Shown here: piece by piece, positions 8,321-15,698 of the stretch
How the letters are laid out: every line of letters begins with the position of its first letter
How positions within the stretch are numbered: position 1 is the stretch's first letter
Assembly (NCBI RefSeq): GCF_003952665.1
Contig: NZ_CP017946.1
Span: 3,534,001 to 3,598,000, forward strand
Source: Bosea sp. Tri-49
GTDB lineage: Bacteria > Pseudomonadota > Alphaproteobacteria > Rhizobiales > Beijerinckiaceae
Length of the DNA: 64,000 nucleotides
Direction of reading: 5' to 3'
The notes under the pieces: model-generated
Told to the model about the DNA's origin: nothing
Databases searched by the model: none
The model's input: only the letters and a program-made list of their open reading frames with translations
Position numbers and translations under genes: made by a program

Positions 8321-8342
8321 AAAACGTTTGCGCAAACGTTTT
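8321..8342. promoter_or_regulatory. LacI-family operator, 22-bp perfect palindrome
   Basis: A 10-base arm AAAACGTTTG is followed by CG and then its exact complement CAAACGTTTT. The site contains two overlapping AAACGTTT cores, each with the central CG step typical of LacI/PurR-family operators. It lies 154 bases upstream of the LacI start at 8496 and after the end of the LysR gene, where the promoter of the LacI-nucleoside hydrolase-ABC operon is expected. Autoregulation is inferred from position and motif. Confidence 0.75.
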
Positions 8343-8495
8343 CGGATGTTACCTTCCTTGAAATGGCGCCTTCGAACGCCTCAAGGAGGACGAGTTGGCA
8401 AAGGCTCGCAGGATTTCTCGCTTCGGGCGCCGCGTCGGTGCGGCTGGCCTCGCGACGCGCCTCCGGCCGGCTCTCATCCGCCGACGGCATTGACG

Positions 8496-9560
8496 ATGGT
8501 AACGATCAAGGATGTCGCCCGCGCAGCCGGCGTCTCGATGACCACGGTGTCTCACGCCGTCAACCGCACGCGCTATGTGAACCCCGACACGATCGAGAAG
8601 GTGCAGGCGGCGATCGACATGCTTGGCTACCAACCGAGCGATGTCGCGCGGGCGCTGAAGAGCAATCGCACCCACACCGTCGGCATGATCGTCACCAGTT
8701 CTACAAACCCGTTCTTCGCCGAGGTGATCCGCGGCGTCGAAACCGGCTGCTTCGATCGCGGCTACAGCCTGATGTTATGCAATTCCGGCGACGTCGCGCA
8801 GAAGCTCACCGCCTATCTGCGCACGCTGATGATGAAGCGTATCGATGCCCTCCTGGTGATGACCAGCAATGCCAGCTCGGATTTCTTCCGCCGCATCGAG
8901 CAGATCAAGACAGTGCCGATCATCGCGCTCGACACGACGATCCCGCGCGTCGATTGCCTGATCAACGATGATTCACTGCTGGGCGGCCGGCTGGCAGGGG
9001 CGCATCTGGCCGCGAAGGGCTTTCGCCGCATCGGCTGCATCACCGGCCCGGCCGATCACCCGCGCAGTGCCGAACGCCTCGCCGGCTTCACCGCAGCGCT
9101 GACCGAGGCGGGCATGCCGCTCGATCCGTCTTTCAGGATCCAATCCGACCTCACCGTCGGCGGCGGCCATGCGGCGATGGTCGAGCTGTTCGCCCGTCGC
9201 GGCAGCGAGCGACCGGATGCGATCTTCTGCTTCAACGATCTCGTCGCCATCGGCGCGATGTGCGCAGCGCAGCAGCGTGGCCTGCGCGTGCCGGAGGACC
9301 TCGCGGTTGTCGGCTATGACGATATCGACATCGCCGCCTATACCTCGCCGCCGCTGACGACCATCCGCCAGCCAGCCTACGATATCGGCGTCAAGGCGGC
9401 CGAATTGCTCGTCGGCCTGCTCGACCACGGCCAGCCGCTGCCGCGCGCGTTGGCGCTGGAGCCGGTGCTGGTCGAGCGCCTCTCGGTGACCGCTGCGCCG
9501 GGCCCCGGCCGCGCCGCACTCGACTCTTCTGATCCGACGAACCCTGGAAGGCTCGCATGA
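8496..9560 (+). CDS. LacI family transcriptional regulator
   Basis: Starting at ATG 8496 gives 354 residues and a standard LacI N-terminus (MVTIKDVARAAGVSMTTVSH, the helix-turn-helix, then the hinge around YQPSDVARALKSNRTHTVGM). The frame is open upstream to 8103, but that part lacks family similarity and runs through the LysR gene. The effector-binding domain follows with typical segments STNPFFAEVIRGVE, DAIFCFNDLVAIGAM and VVGYDDIDIAAYTSPPLTTI. It shares ATGA coupling with the first nucleoside hydrolase, so it sits at the head of its own operon behind the 8321 palindrome. The inducer is probably a nucleoside, base or ribose derivative; that is inference. Confidence 0.93.
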   Translation: MVTIKDVARAAGVSMTTVSHAVNRTRYVNPDTIEKVQAAIDMLGYQPSDVARALKSNRTHTVGMIVTSSTNPFFAEVIRGVETGCFDRGYSLMLCNSGDVAQKLTAYLRTLMMKRIDALLVMTSNASSDFFRRIEQIKTVPIIALDTTIPRVDCLINDDSLLGGRLAGAHLAAKGFRRIGCITGPADHPRSAERLAGFTAALTEAGMPLDPSFRIQSDLTVGGGHAAMVELFARRGSERPDAIFCFNDLVAIGAMCAAQQRGLRVPEDLAVVGYDDIDIAAYTSPPLTTIRQPAYDIGVKAAELLVGLLDHGQPLPRALALEPVLVERLSVTAAPGPGRAALDSSDPTNPGRLA

Positions 9561-10507
9561 CGCGCTACATCATCGATTGCGATCCCGGGCATGACGATGC
9601 GATGGCGATCCTCTACGCTGCCGCCCATCTTGATGTCGTCGGCCTGACCACCGTCGCCGGCAACTCCTCACTAGAGAATTCGACCCGCAACGCGCTGGCG
9701 ATCTGCACGCTGGCAGGCCTGAAGCTCCCAGTCGTACCGGGTCTCGACCGCGCCTTGATCGAGCCGCCGCTCGACGGCGCCTACGTCCATGGCGCGACCG
9801 GGATCGACGGCGCCGAACTGCCGGCGCCCGGCTATGATCCGCTGGACCGGCACGCCGTCGACTTCATCATCGAGACAGCCAGGGCCACACCCGGCGAACT
9901 CAGCCTGATCGCGATCGGCCCGCTGAGCAATGTCGCCATGGCGCTGCGGCTGGAGCCGCGCCTCGCCGGCTGGCTGAAGTCAATCGCGATCATGGGCGGC
10001 TCGACAACCAGCGGCAACCGCACGCCCTATGCCGAGTTCAATATCGTCTGCGACCCGGAGGCCGCGGCGATCACCTTCGCTGCCGGCGTGCCACTCAGCA
10101 TGGTCGGGCTCAACGTGACGCGACAGGCCGGCATCGCCGAGCGTCATATCGAGCGGCTGCGCAAGACGGGCGGGCGCGTCTCTGCGGTCATGGCCGATCT
10201 GCTCGCCTTCTATCTCGCCAGGATGCAGGAGCGCTACGGCACGCCGACCGCGGCGATGCACGATCCCTGCGCCGTCATCCCGCTGGTCAGGCCGGGGCTG
10301 ATCACCTTCCAGCCGCTGCCCGTGCATATCGAGCTCGGTGACGGCCCGTTGCGCGGCATGACCGCCTGCGACGCCCGGCCGATGCGTCGCGACCATGACC
10401 AGCCCGGCGCTAGCCGGCCGACGAACTGCGACGTCGCCGTCGCCGTGGACGGCGAGGCCTGCGTCGACGCCGTCATCGACACCATCCTCGGATATGACCG
10501 CCCATGA
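9557..10507 (+). CDS. nucleoside hydrolase (first of tandem pair)
   Basis: This 316-residue protein carries the family signature at its N-terminus, IIDCDPGHDDAMAIL, where Asp7, Asp9, Asp13 and Asp14 supply the calcium site and catalytic acid. The His-Asp of MHDPCAVIPLVRP near residue 235 is the other conserved catalytic element, and the Asn of the FNIVCDPEA segment is also in place. Nucleoside hydrolases split N-ribosides to base and ribose in the cytosol. The gene overlaps the LacI regulator and the second hydrolase by 4 bases each, so the three are translationally coupled. Preference for purine, pyrimidine or modified nucleosides cannot be read directly. Confidence 0.93.
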   Translation: MTRYIIDCDPGHDDAMAILYAAAHLDVVGLTTVAGNSSLENSTRNALAICTLAGLKLPVVPGLDRALIEPPLDGAYVHGATGIDGAELPAPGYDPLDRHAVDFIIETARATPGELSLIAIGPLSNVAMALRLEPRLAGWLKSIAIMGGSTTSGNRTPYAEFNIVCDPEAAAITFAAGVPLSMVGLNVTRQAGIAERHIERLRKTGGRVSAVMADLLAFYLARMQERYGTPTAAMHDPCAVIPLVRPGLITFQPLPVHIELGDGPLRGMTACDARPMRRDHDQPGASRPTNCDVAVAVDGEACVDAVIDTILGYDRP

Positions 10508-11448
10508 TCCCGCTGCTCATCGACTGCGATCCCGGCCATGACGACTCCATGGCCATCCTCTATGCCGCCAGGCATTTCGAGCTGCGCGGCCTCACCACGG
10601 TGTTCGGCAACTCGATCGTCGAGAACACCACGCGCAATGCGCTGAAGATCTGCGAGCTCGCCAGGCTCGACATCCCAGTCGCCGGCGGCATGGGCGCGCC
10701 CCTGGTCGGCAGCTTCGCGCCGTCGATGATCCATGGCGCCAGCGGCCTCGACGGCGCCGACCTGCCCGAGCCGAAGCGCCAGCCGGTCGACATGCATGCG
10801 GTGACGATGATGATCGAGCAGGCGAAGAAAGCGCAGGGCGAACTCGTGCTCGCCGCCATCGGCCCGCTGACTAATGTCGCCGTGGCGCTGCGCACCGAGC
10901 CGCGGCTTGCGCACTGGCTGAAATGCATCACCATCATGGGCGGCAGCCTCGATATCGGCAACGCCGCGCCTTACGCCGAGGCGAACATCCTGAAGGACCC
11001 GGAGGCGGCGGCCGCCGTCTTCTCCAGCGATGCCGAAATCTACCTCGCCGGCCTCAACTTCACCCGCCAGGCGACCCTCGACCGCAGCCATGCCGAGATG
11101 CTGCGGCAGGTGGGTGGAGCGGTGCCCGAGACCGTCGCCGGCATGCTCGACTTCTATCTGACCCGCAACGAGGCCCGCTACGGCAAGCCGATCTCGCCGA
11201 TGCACGACCCCAGTGCCTTCGTGCCCTTCGTGCGGCCGGATCTGGTCGAGCATAAGCCTTTCCACATCCAGGTCGAGCTGGCGAGCCCGCTGCTGCGCGG
11301 CATGACCGTGGCAGACCAGCGCAACGTCACGCGCCGCCCGGACGAGCCGGAGCCGCCGCGTGCCAACGTCAAGGCCGGCATCCGCATGGATGGCCCGGCT
11401 GCGACCCGGCATGTGATCGAGACGATCGCGAGCTATGGGCGCGGCTGA
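10504..11448 (+). CDS. nucleoside hydrolase (second of tandem pair)
   Basis: This 314-residue paralogue of the previous gene has LIDCDPGHDDSMAILYAARH at the N-terminus (Asp7, Asp9, Asp13 and Asp14) and PMHDPSAFVPFVRPDLVE near the C-terminus, so all catalytic residues are kept. The two copies align along their length, with shared blocks such as AAIGPLTNVAVALRTEPRL, and look like an old tandem duplication that has diverged in the substrate-pocket loops. A different nucleoside specificity for each copy is likely. It is followed after 59 bases by the binding-protein gene of the same operon. Confidence 0.93.
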   Translation: MIPLLIDCDPGHDDSMAILYAARHFELRGLTTVFGNSIVENTTRNALKICELARLDIPVAGGMGAPLVGSFAPSMIHGASGLDGADLPEPKRQPVDMHAVTMMIEQAKKAQGELVLAAIGPLTNVAVALRTEPRLAHWLKCITIMGGSLDIGNAAPYAEANILKDPEAAAAVFSSDAEIYLAGLNFTRQATLDRSHAEMLRQVGGAVPETVAGMLDFYLTRNEARYGKPISPMHDPSAFVPFVRPDLVEHKPFHIQVELASPLLRGMTVADQRNVTRRPDEPEPPRANVKAGIRMDGPAATRHVIETIASYGRG

Positions 11449-11507
11449 GCGCGTCCGGCTTCGACTGCCTGCTGCCTGCAACTGACAAGAACGATCAGGA
11501 GGATTGG

Positions 11508-12773
11508 ATGACGACGCGCCGCACCGTTCTGAAGGGCATGACCGCAGCCGGCGGCCTGCTCGCCGCGCCGCAATTGCTGCGCGCCCAGGCCAAGACCGAG
11601 CTCAACGTGATCTGGGTCGGCTGGCCGGAGGGCCACATCACGCCGATGGCCGAGATGTTCATGAAGAACAATCCGACGATCGGCCTGAAGCTCGAGCGCA
11701 TCCCGTTCAACGAGCTGTTCCCGGCGCTGGAAGTGCGCCTGCAGGCGCGCACGCCGCTGCCCGACATCTTCTTCGCCGACGGGCCGCTGACCGCCTCCTA
11801 CTCGATCCGCAAGCATCTCGCCGAGCTCGACGGCATCCTCGGCAACGATCTCAGCCGCTACAGCAAGGCGGCGCTGGCGCAGGGCACCTACAAGGGCAAG
11901 TTGATGACGCTGCCCTATATCAGCAGCGGCATGGTGCTGTTCCTCAACCGCAAGCACTTCGCGGACGCCGGCGTCGCCCTGCCCGAGCCCGACGTCGCCA
12001 AGCGCTGGACCTGGGAGCAGACGCTCGAAGCTGCCAAGAAGCTGACCGACCCCGCCAAGAACCAGTGGGGCCTCGTCTTCGAGATGGCCGACCGGCCCTA
12101 TCAGGCGCTGACCCTGCCGCAGTCGAAGGGCGCGCAGGTGCTGAGCGAGGACGGGCTGACCGCGACCGGCTATGTCGATTCCAAGCCCTTCATCGATGCG
12201 ATGCAGTTCTACGCCGACCTTTTCAACAAGCATAAGGTGACGCCGACCGGCGTGTTCGACACCAATCTCGCGCTCGAAATGTTCGCGACCGGCCGGGCCT
12301 CGATGTATCTTGCGACGACGCCCAGCCTCGCCTCGATCTCGGCGCGCAAGGATCTCGACTGGACCGTGGCGCCGCAGCCCTATTTCGAGGGCGGCAAGGC
12401 GGTGACGCCGACCGGCAGCTGGCATATCGGCATGAACCCGCGCACCAAGCAGCGCGCCGCGGCCGAGACCTTCATCAAGGCCTTCGCCCAGCCTGAGTAT
12501 GTCGAGGCGCAGGCGCGCCTGCGGCCGAACCCGCCGGTGCTGAAATCGGTCTGGGATTCGATGGGCGCCGAGCTCGACACGCCCGGCTGGCGCATCGTCC
12601 GCTCCGAGATGGAGAACACCGCCGTGCCGCGGCCGGCGACGCCGGGCTGGCTCGAATACGAGGACATCCTGCGCGGCGCCTTCCGCGAGATCCAGGGCGG
12701 CGCCAATGTCGAGCAGCGGCTGAAGAAGGCCGCCCGCGACATCGACCGCGAATTCGCCAAGTATCGCGGCTGA
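11508..12773 (+). CDS. ABC transporter extracellular solute-binding protein (family 1), Tat-exported
   Basis: This 421-residue protein starts with a twin-arginine signal (TTRRTVLKGM, then a hydrophobic stretch ending LRAQA), so it is likely exported folded. The mature part has the family 1 sugar-binding layout, with the segment GILGNDLSRYSKAALAQGTY and the later PTGSWHIGMNPRTKQRAAAE typical of MalE/UgpB-like proteins. ATG 11508 is preceded by CAGGAGG. It should capture the ligand for the two permeases immediately downstream. Because two nucleoside hydrolases precede it in the same operon, the ligand is probably a nucleoside or ribosyl compound, though family 1 proteins usually bind sugars. 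Confidence 0.9.
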   Translation: MTTRRTVLKGMTAAGGLLAAPQLLRAQAKTELNVIWVGWPEGHITPMAEMFMKNNPTIGLKLERIPFNELFPALEVRLQARTPLPDIFFADGPLTASYSIRKHLAELDGILGNDLSRYSKAALAQGTYKGKLMTLPYISSGMVLFLNRKHFADAGVALPEPDVAKRWTWEQTLEAAKKLTDPAKNQWGLVFEMADRPYQALTLPQSKGAQVLSEDGLTATGYVDSKPFIDAMQFYADLFNKHKVTPTGVFDTNLALEMFATGRASMYLATTPSLASISARKDLDWTVAPQPYFEGGKAVTPTGSWHIGMNPRTKQRAAAETFIKAFAQPEYVEAQARLRPNPPVLKSVWDSMGAELDTPGWRIVRSEMENTAVPRPATPGWLEYEDILRGAFREIQGGANVEQRLKKAARDIDREFAKYRG

Positions 12774-12779
12774 CCGGAG

Positions 12780-13733
12780 ATGACCGCCTTGTCCGACCGG
12801 GCTTCCGCCCCTGTCGCCGCCTCGGAGGCGCCGCGTGTCGCGCGGCGCCGCTCCGCCGATCCGATGCAGCCGCGCACGCTGGTACTGCTCGCCTTCCTCT
12901 TGCCGGCGCTGGCCTTCCTCGTCCTGTTTCGGCTGACGCCGATCGTGATCGCCATCGGCGGCAGCCTGTTCACCCAAAACCTCGCCGGCGAGACCTCCTT
13001 TGGGGGCCTGACGAACTTTGCCCAGCTCTTCGGTGACGAGCGCTTCTGGAATTCGCTGAAGGTCACGCTGATCTTCAACATCATCATCAACCCGCTGCAG
13101 ATCGCGATCGCCTTCTGCTACGCGCTGCTGGTGATGGCGCCGGGCAGGGGCGTCACCTTCTTCCGTGCCGCCTTCTTCCTGCCGATGACGCTTTCCACCG
13201 GCCTCACCGCCGTTTTGTGGAACATCATGCTCGACTCCAATCTCGGGCCGGTGAACGCCATCCTCGAAGGCATCGGCATCGGCCGCCAGCCCTTCTTCCT
13301 GTCGGAGCATCAGGCGCTCGGCACCATGATCGCCATCGCGACCTGGAAGGGCTGCGGTTACTGGATGATCTTCCTGCTGGCCGGGCTCTATCGCATTCCG
13401 GGCGAGCTCTATGAGGCCGCCCGCATCGACGGCGCCAGTCGCTGGCACCAGCTCGTCCACATCACCCTGCCGCAGATGCGCCGGCCGCTCGCCTTCGTGT
13501 TCGTCGCCGATACCGCGATCAACTTCCTGTTCTTCGCGCCGGTCTACATCATCACCAAGGGCGGCCCGAACGGCGCGACCGACCTCCTGATGTTCCGCGC
13601 CTATGAGAACGCCTTCACCTTCATCAACTGGGGGCGCTCGCTGGCGCTGTCGACGATCATCCTCGTCATCATCGGCGTGATCGCCGCGATCGAGCTCAGG
13701 CTGTTCCGCGACAAGGAAGGAGCCGAGGCATGA
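12780..13733 (+). CDS. sugar-type ABC transporter permease (MalF-like)
   Basis: This 317-residue inner-membrane protein has six predicted membrane segments and the EAA loop that docks the ATPase (ELYEAARIDGASRWHQLVHI, about residues 208-227). It follows the binding protein by 6 bases and overlaps the next permease by 4. The first 30 residues are polar with many Ala and Arg and probably cytoplasmic. It forms a heterodimer with the 13730 protein. No ATP-binding subunit is encoded in the operon, so an ATPase from elsewhere must energise it. Confidence 0.93.
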   Translation: MTALSDRASAPVAASEAPRVARRRSADPMQPRTLVLLAFLLPALAFLVLFRLTPIVIAIGGSLFTQNLAGETSFGGLTNFAQLFGDERFWNSLKVTLIFNIIINPLQIAIAFCYALLVMAPGRGVTFFRAAFFLPMTLSTGLTAVLWNIMLDSNLGPVNAILEGIGIGRQPFFLSEHQALGTMIAIATWKGCGYWMIFLLAGLYRIPGELYEAARIDGASRWHQLVHITLPQMRRPLAFVFVADTAINFLFFAPVYIITKGGPNGATDLLMFRAYENAFTFINWGRSLALSTIILVIIGVIAAIELRLFRDKEGAEA

Positions 13734-14578
13734 GCGTCGATCGCCGCTCCACCATGCTGGCGCTCGGCGCCGCGCGCTACGTCACGATGTCGCTGATCGC
13801 GCTCGTATTGCTCTTGCCGCTGATCTGGCTGGTGGTCTCCTCGCTGCGCCCGCCCGCAGACATCTTCGCCCATGGCAGCCGGCTCGGCTGGGGCATGCTC
13901 ATCCCCGACCGGCTGACGCTGGAGAACTACACCTCGCTCATCGGCACCGGCTTCCCGCGCGCCGTCGGCAATTCGCTCTTCGTCGCGCTGACCACAATGG
14001 TGGTCGGCGTCATCATCAACGCCGCCGCGGGCTTTGCCTTCGCGGTCTTCGATTTCCGTTTCAAGAACGTCATTTTCGCCTTCGTCCTCGCGGCGGCGAT
14101 GATGCCGTTCGAGGCGATCGTCATCCCGCTCTACATCCTCGTGCAGAGTCTGGGCCTGATCGACTCTTACGCCGCGCTGATCCTGCCCGACCTCGCCAAC
14201 GGCTTCGTCATCTTCATGTTCCGCCAGTTCTTCGCCGGCCTGCCACGCGAGCTCTACGAGGCGGCGCGGGTCGACGGGGCGTCATGGGGCCATATCTGGC
14301 TGAAGATCGCGCTGCCGATCTCCTGGCCGGTGGTGCTGACCGGCGGCATCATGCTGTTCATGCACCAGTTCGAGGCGTTCTTCTGGCCGCTGGTGGCGGC
14401 GCCGTCGCCGGAGCACACGCTCGTGCAGGTGGCGATCGCGCGCAATATCAGCCTGGAGGGCACGGAATGGGGTCGCTTGTTTTCCTCGACCACGCTCGCC
14501 GGCCTCGTCGCGCTCGTGCCGTTCCTGCTGTTCCAGAAGTTCTACATCCGTAACTTCGTCACGAGCGGGCTGAAGTAA
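13730..14578 (+). CDS. sugar-type ABC transporter permease (MalG-like)
   Basis: This 282-residue protein has the six membrane segments and EAA loop (ELYEAARVDGASWGHIWLKI, about residues 175-194) of MalG-like permeases. The C-terminus ends QKFYIRNFVTSGLK, the usual MalG tail that touches the ATPase. It closes the operon that starts at the LacI gene. The next gene, on the opposite strand, ends 20 bases away, with a short palindrome (CTCGCCGCGGCGAG, 14581-14594) between them that could form only a weak hairpin. Confidence 0.94.
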   Translation: MSVDRRSTMLALGAARYVTMSLIALVLLLPLIWLVVSSLRPPADIFAHGSRLGWGMLIPDRLTLENYTSLIGTGFPRAVGNSLFVALTTMVVGVIINAAAGFAFAVFDFRFKNVIFAFVLAAAMMPFEAIVIPLYILVQSLGLIDSYAALILPDLANGFVIFMFRQFFAGLPRELYEAARVDGASWGHIWLKIALPISWPVVLTGGIMLFMHQFEAFFWPLVAAPSPEHTLVQVAIARNISLEGTEWGRLFSSTTLAGLVALVPFLLFQKFYIRNFVTSGLK

Positions 14579-14598
14579 TCCTCGCCGCGGCGAGCCGG

Positions 14599-14895
14599 CT
14601 AGGGTGAATCCGCCCTGTCCCTGCGCTGGCTGGCGCTGCAACGATGGCCGTCGCACAGGACATCGAGGACCTTGTGCGCGGTGCCGAGGCAGTTGACGCG
14701 ATAGGCGACGAGGGACGCCTGCTTCAGCACAGTCTCGACCCGCGGCTTGACGCAAGCGTGACCGAGCAGAATGCGCTGCAGGTCGCCATCGGAGGCGAAT
14801 GCGGCGGAAAAGCTGCCGAGGAAGACCAATGCCGGGGCGCTGCCCCGGCACAGCAGGATGGACCGGCGCGATCCATCCCCGCTAGGTCGGATCAC
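14599..14895 (-). CDS. small secreted Cys-containing protein of unknown function
   Basis: This 98-residue frame starts at GTG 14895, which overlaps the stop of the CusF-like gene by 4 bases (GTGA) and is preceded by AAAAGGCGAA, a fair ribosome site. Residues about 14-35 are hydrophobic and end SAAFASDG, so a Sec signal peptide is likely. Four cysteines are present, one inside the predicted signal and three after it (HACVKP, VNCLG, VLCDGHRC region). I do not recognise the family. Its coupling to the copper genes suggests a periplasmic or copper-related role, but that is inference. It could also be a spurious frame, since the C-terminal 15 residues are Arg/Asp/Ser-rich. Confidence 0.5.
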   Translation of the reverse strand: MIRPSGDGSRRSILLCRGSAPALVFLGSFSAAFASDGDLQRILLGHACVKPRVETVLKQASLVAYRVNCLGTAHKVLDVLCDGHRCSASQRRDRADSP

Positions 14896-15170
14896 TTCGC
14901 CTTTTGGAGCTTGGTGACGGTGATCTGGCCGTTGACGCGGTCGGCGTCGAACTTGACCTTGGTTCCCGCCTTGAGCCCTTTCAGGATGGCCGGATCGCCG
15001 GCGCGGAACACCATCGTCATGGCGTCCATGTCGAGGTTCTTGATCGGGCCGTGATTGATGGTGAGCTTGCCCTGGGGCTCGTCGACCTTGGTGACCGTGC
15101 CGCTGATCGACTGCGCCGCAGCCGGCAAGGCGATGAGGATGAATGCGAGGGTGGTTGCCGTCCTGAGCAT
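14892..15170 (-). CDS. periplasmic copper-binding protein, CusF domain
   Basis: This 92-residue protein has a Sec signal (cleavage near LPAAAQS) and a CusF-type small beta-barrel. The copper-binding elements are the His in INHGPIKNLDM and the two Met in MDAMTMVF, which match His36, Met47 and Met49 of E. coli CusF. The tryptophan that caps Cu(I) in CusF (Trp44) is replaced by Met in the aligned position. It probably passes Cu(I) in the periplasm to the multicopper oxidase or the efflux machinery. It lies 21 bases after the cupredoxin gene and overlaps the small secreted protein gene. Confidence 0.85.
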   Translation of the reverse strand: MLRTATTLAFILIALPAAAQSISGTVTKVDEPQGKLTINHGPIKNLDMDAMTMVFRAGDPAILKGLKAGTKVKFDADRVNGQITVTKLQKAK

Positions 15171-15191
15171 GGGATGCTCCTTTCGTGAGGC

Positions 15192-15671
15192 TTACTTGAC
15201 GATGATCTTGCCGGTCATGCCGGCTTCGCGGTGACCGGGGATCAGGCAGGAGAAATCGAACTCGCCGGCCTTGGTGAAGGCCCAGACGATCTCGCCGGTC
15301 TTCTTCGGCGCGAGGCGCTTGGCGTTCGGATCGTCATGCTCCATGTCGGGGTTCTTTTGCATCTCGACGGCGTGCTTGAGGTTTTCCTCCAGCGTGGCCA
15401 CGACGAGCTCATGATCGAGCTCGCCATTGTTGCGCAGCTGGAAACGGATCTGCTCGCCGCGACGTACTTCGATCCGGTCGGGAATGAAGGACATCTTGCC
15501 GTCCTTCTCGGCCATCGCGACCTGCACGATGCGGGCCGGCTTCTTGGGATCGCCGGGCTTGCCATAGGCGGTCTCGTCGCCATGGCCGTGCCCCGCCCCG
15601 CCGGGGCCTGCCAGGGCGGCGCCGGCAGAGAACAGGACCGCGATCGCGGCGAGCTTGAATGCTGTCGTCAT
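15192..15671 (-). CDS. cupredoxin-domain copper protein
   Basis: This 159-residue protein has a Sec signal (about residues 1-21, ending LAGPGG), a His/Gly-rich segment (GAGHGHGDE) and a cupredoxin domain. The type 1 copper ligands are visible: His in NNGELDHELVV, Cys and His in FDFSCLIPGHREAGM, and the final Met. The EENLKHAVEMQKNPDMEHDD insert is Met/His-rich and may hold extra copper. It is likely a periplasmic electron carrier or copper-handling protein. It sits between the multicopper oxidase and CusF-like genes on one strand. Confidence 0.9.
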   Translation of the reverse strand: MTTAFKLAAIAVLFSAGAALAGPGGAGHGHGDETAYGKPGDPKKPARIVQVAMAEKDGKMSFIPDRIEVRRGEQIRFQLRNNGELDHELVVATLEENLKHAVEMQKNPDMEHDDPNAKRLAPKKTGEIVWAFTKAGEFDFSCLIPGHREAGMTGKIIVK

Positions 15672-15698
15672 GAGGCTCTCCTGCTGAGATTGATGTCT

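Noticed and set aside
11433..13460. 675-codon minus-strand frame opposite the nucleoside ABC genes
   Set aside because: Antisense shadow: low-complexity Arg/Glu/Gly composition with no family motif.
14581..14594. Palindrome CTCGCCGCGGCGAG as a terminator
   Set aside because: The possible loop is too small for a long stem and no T run follows.
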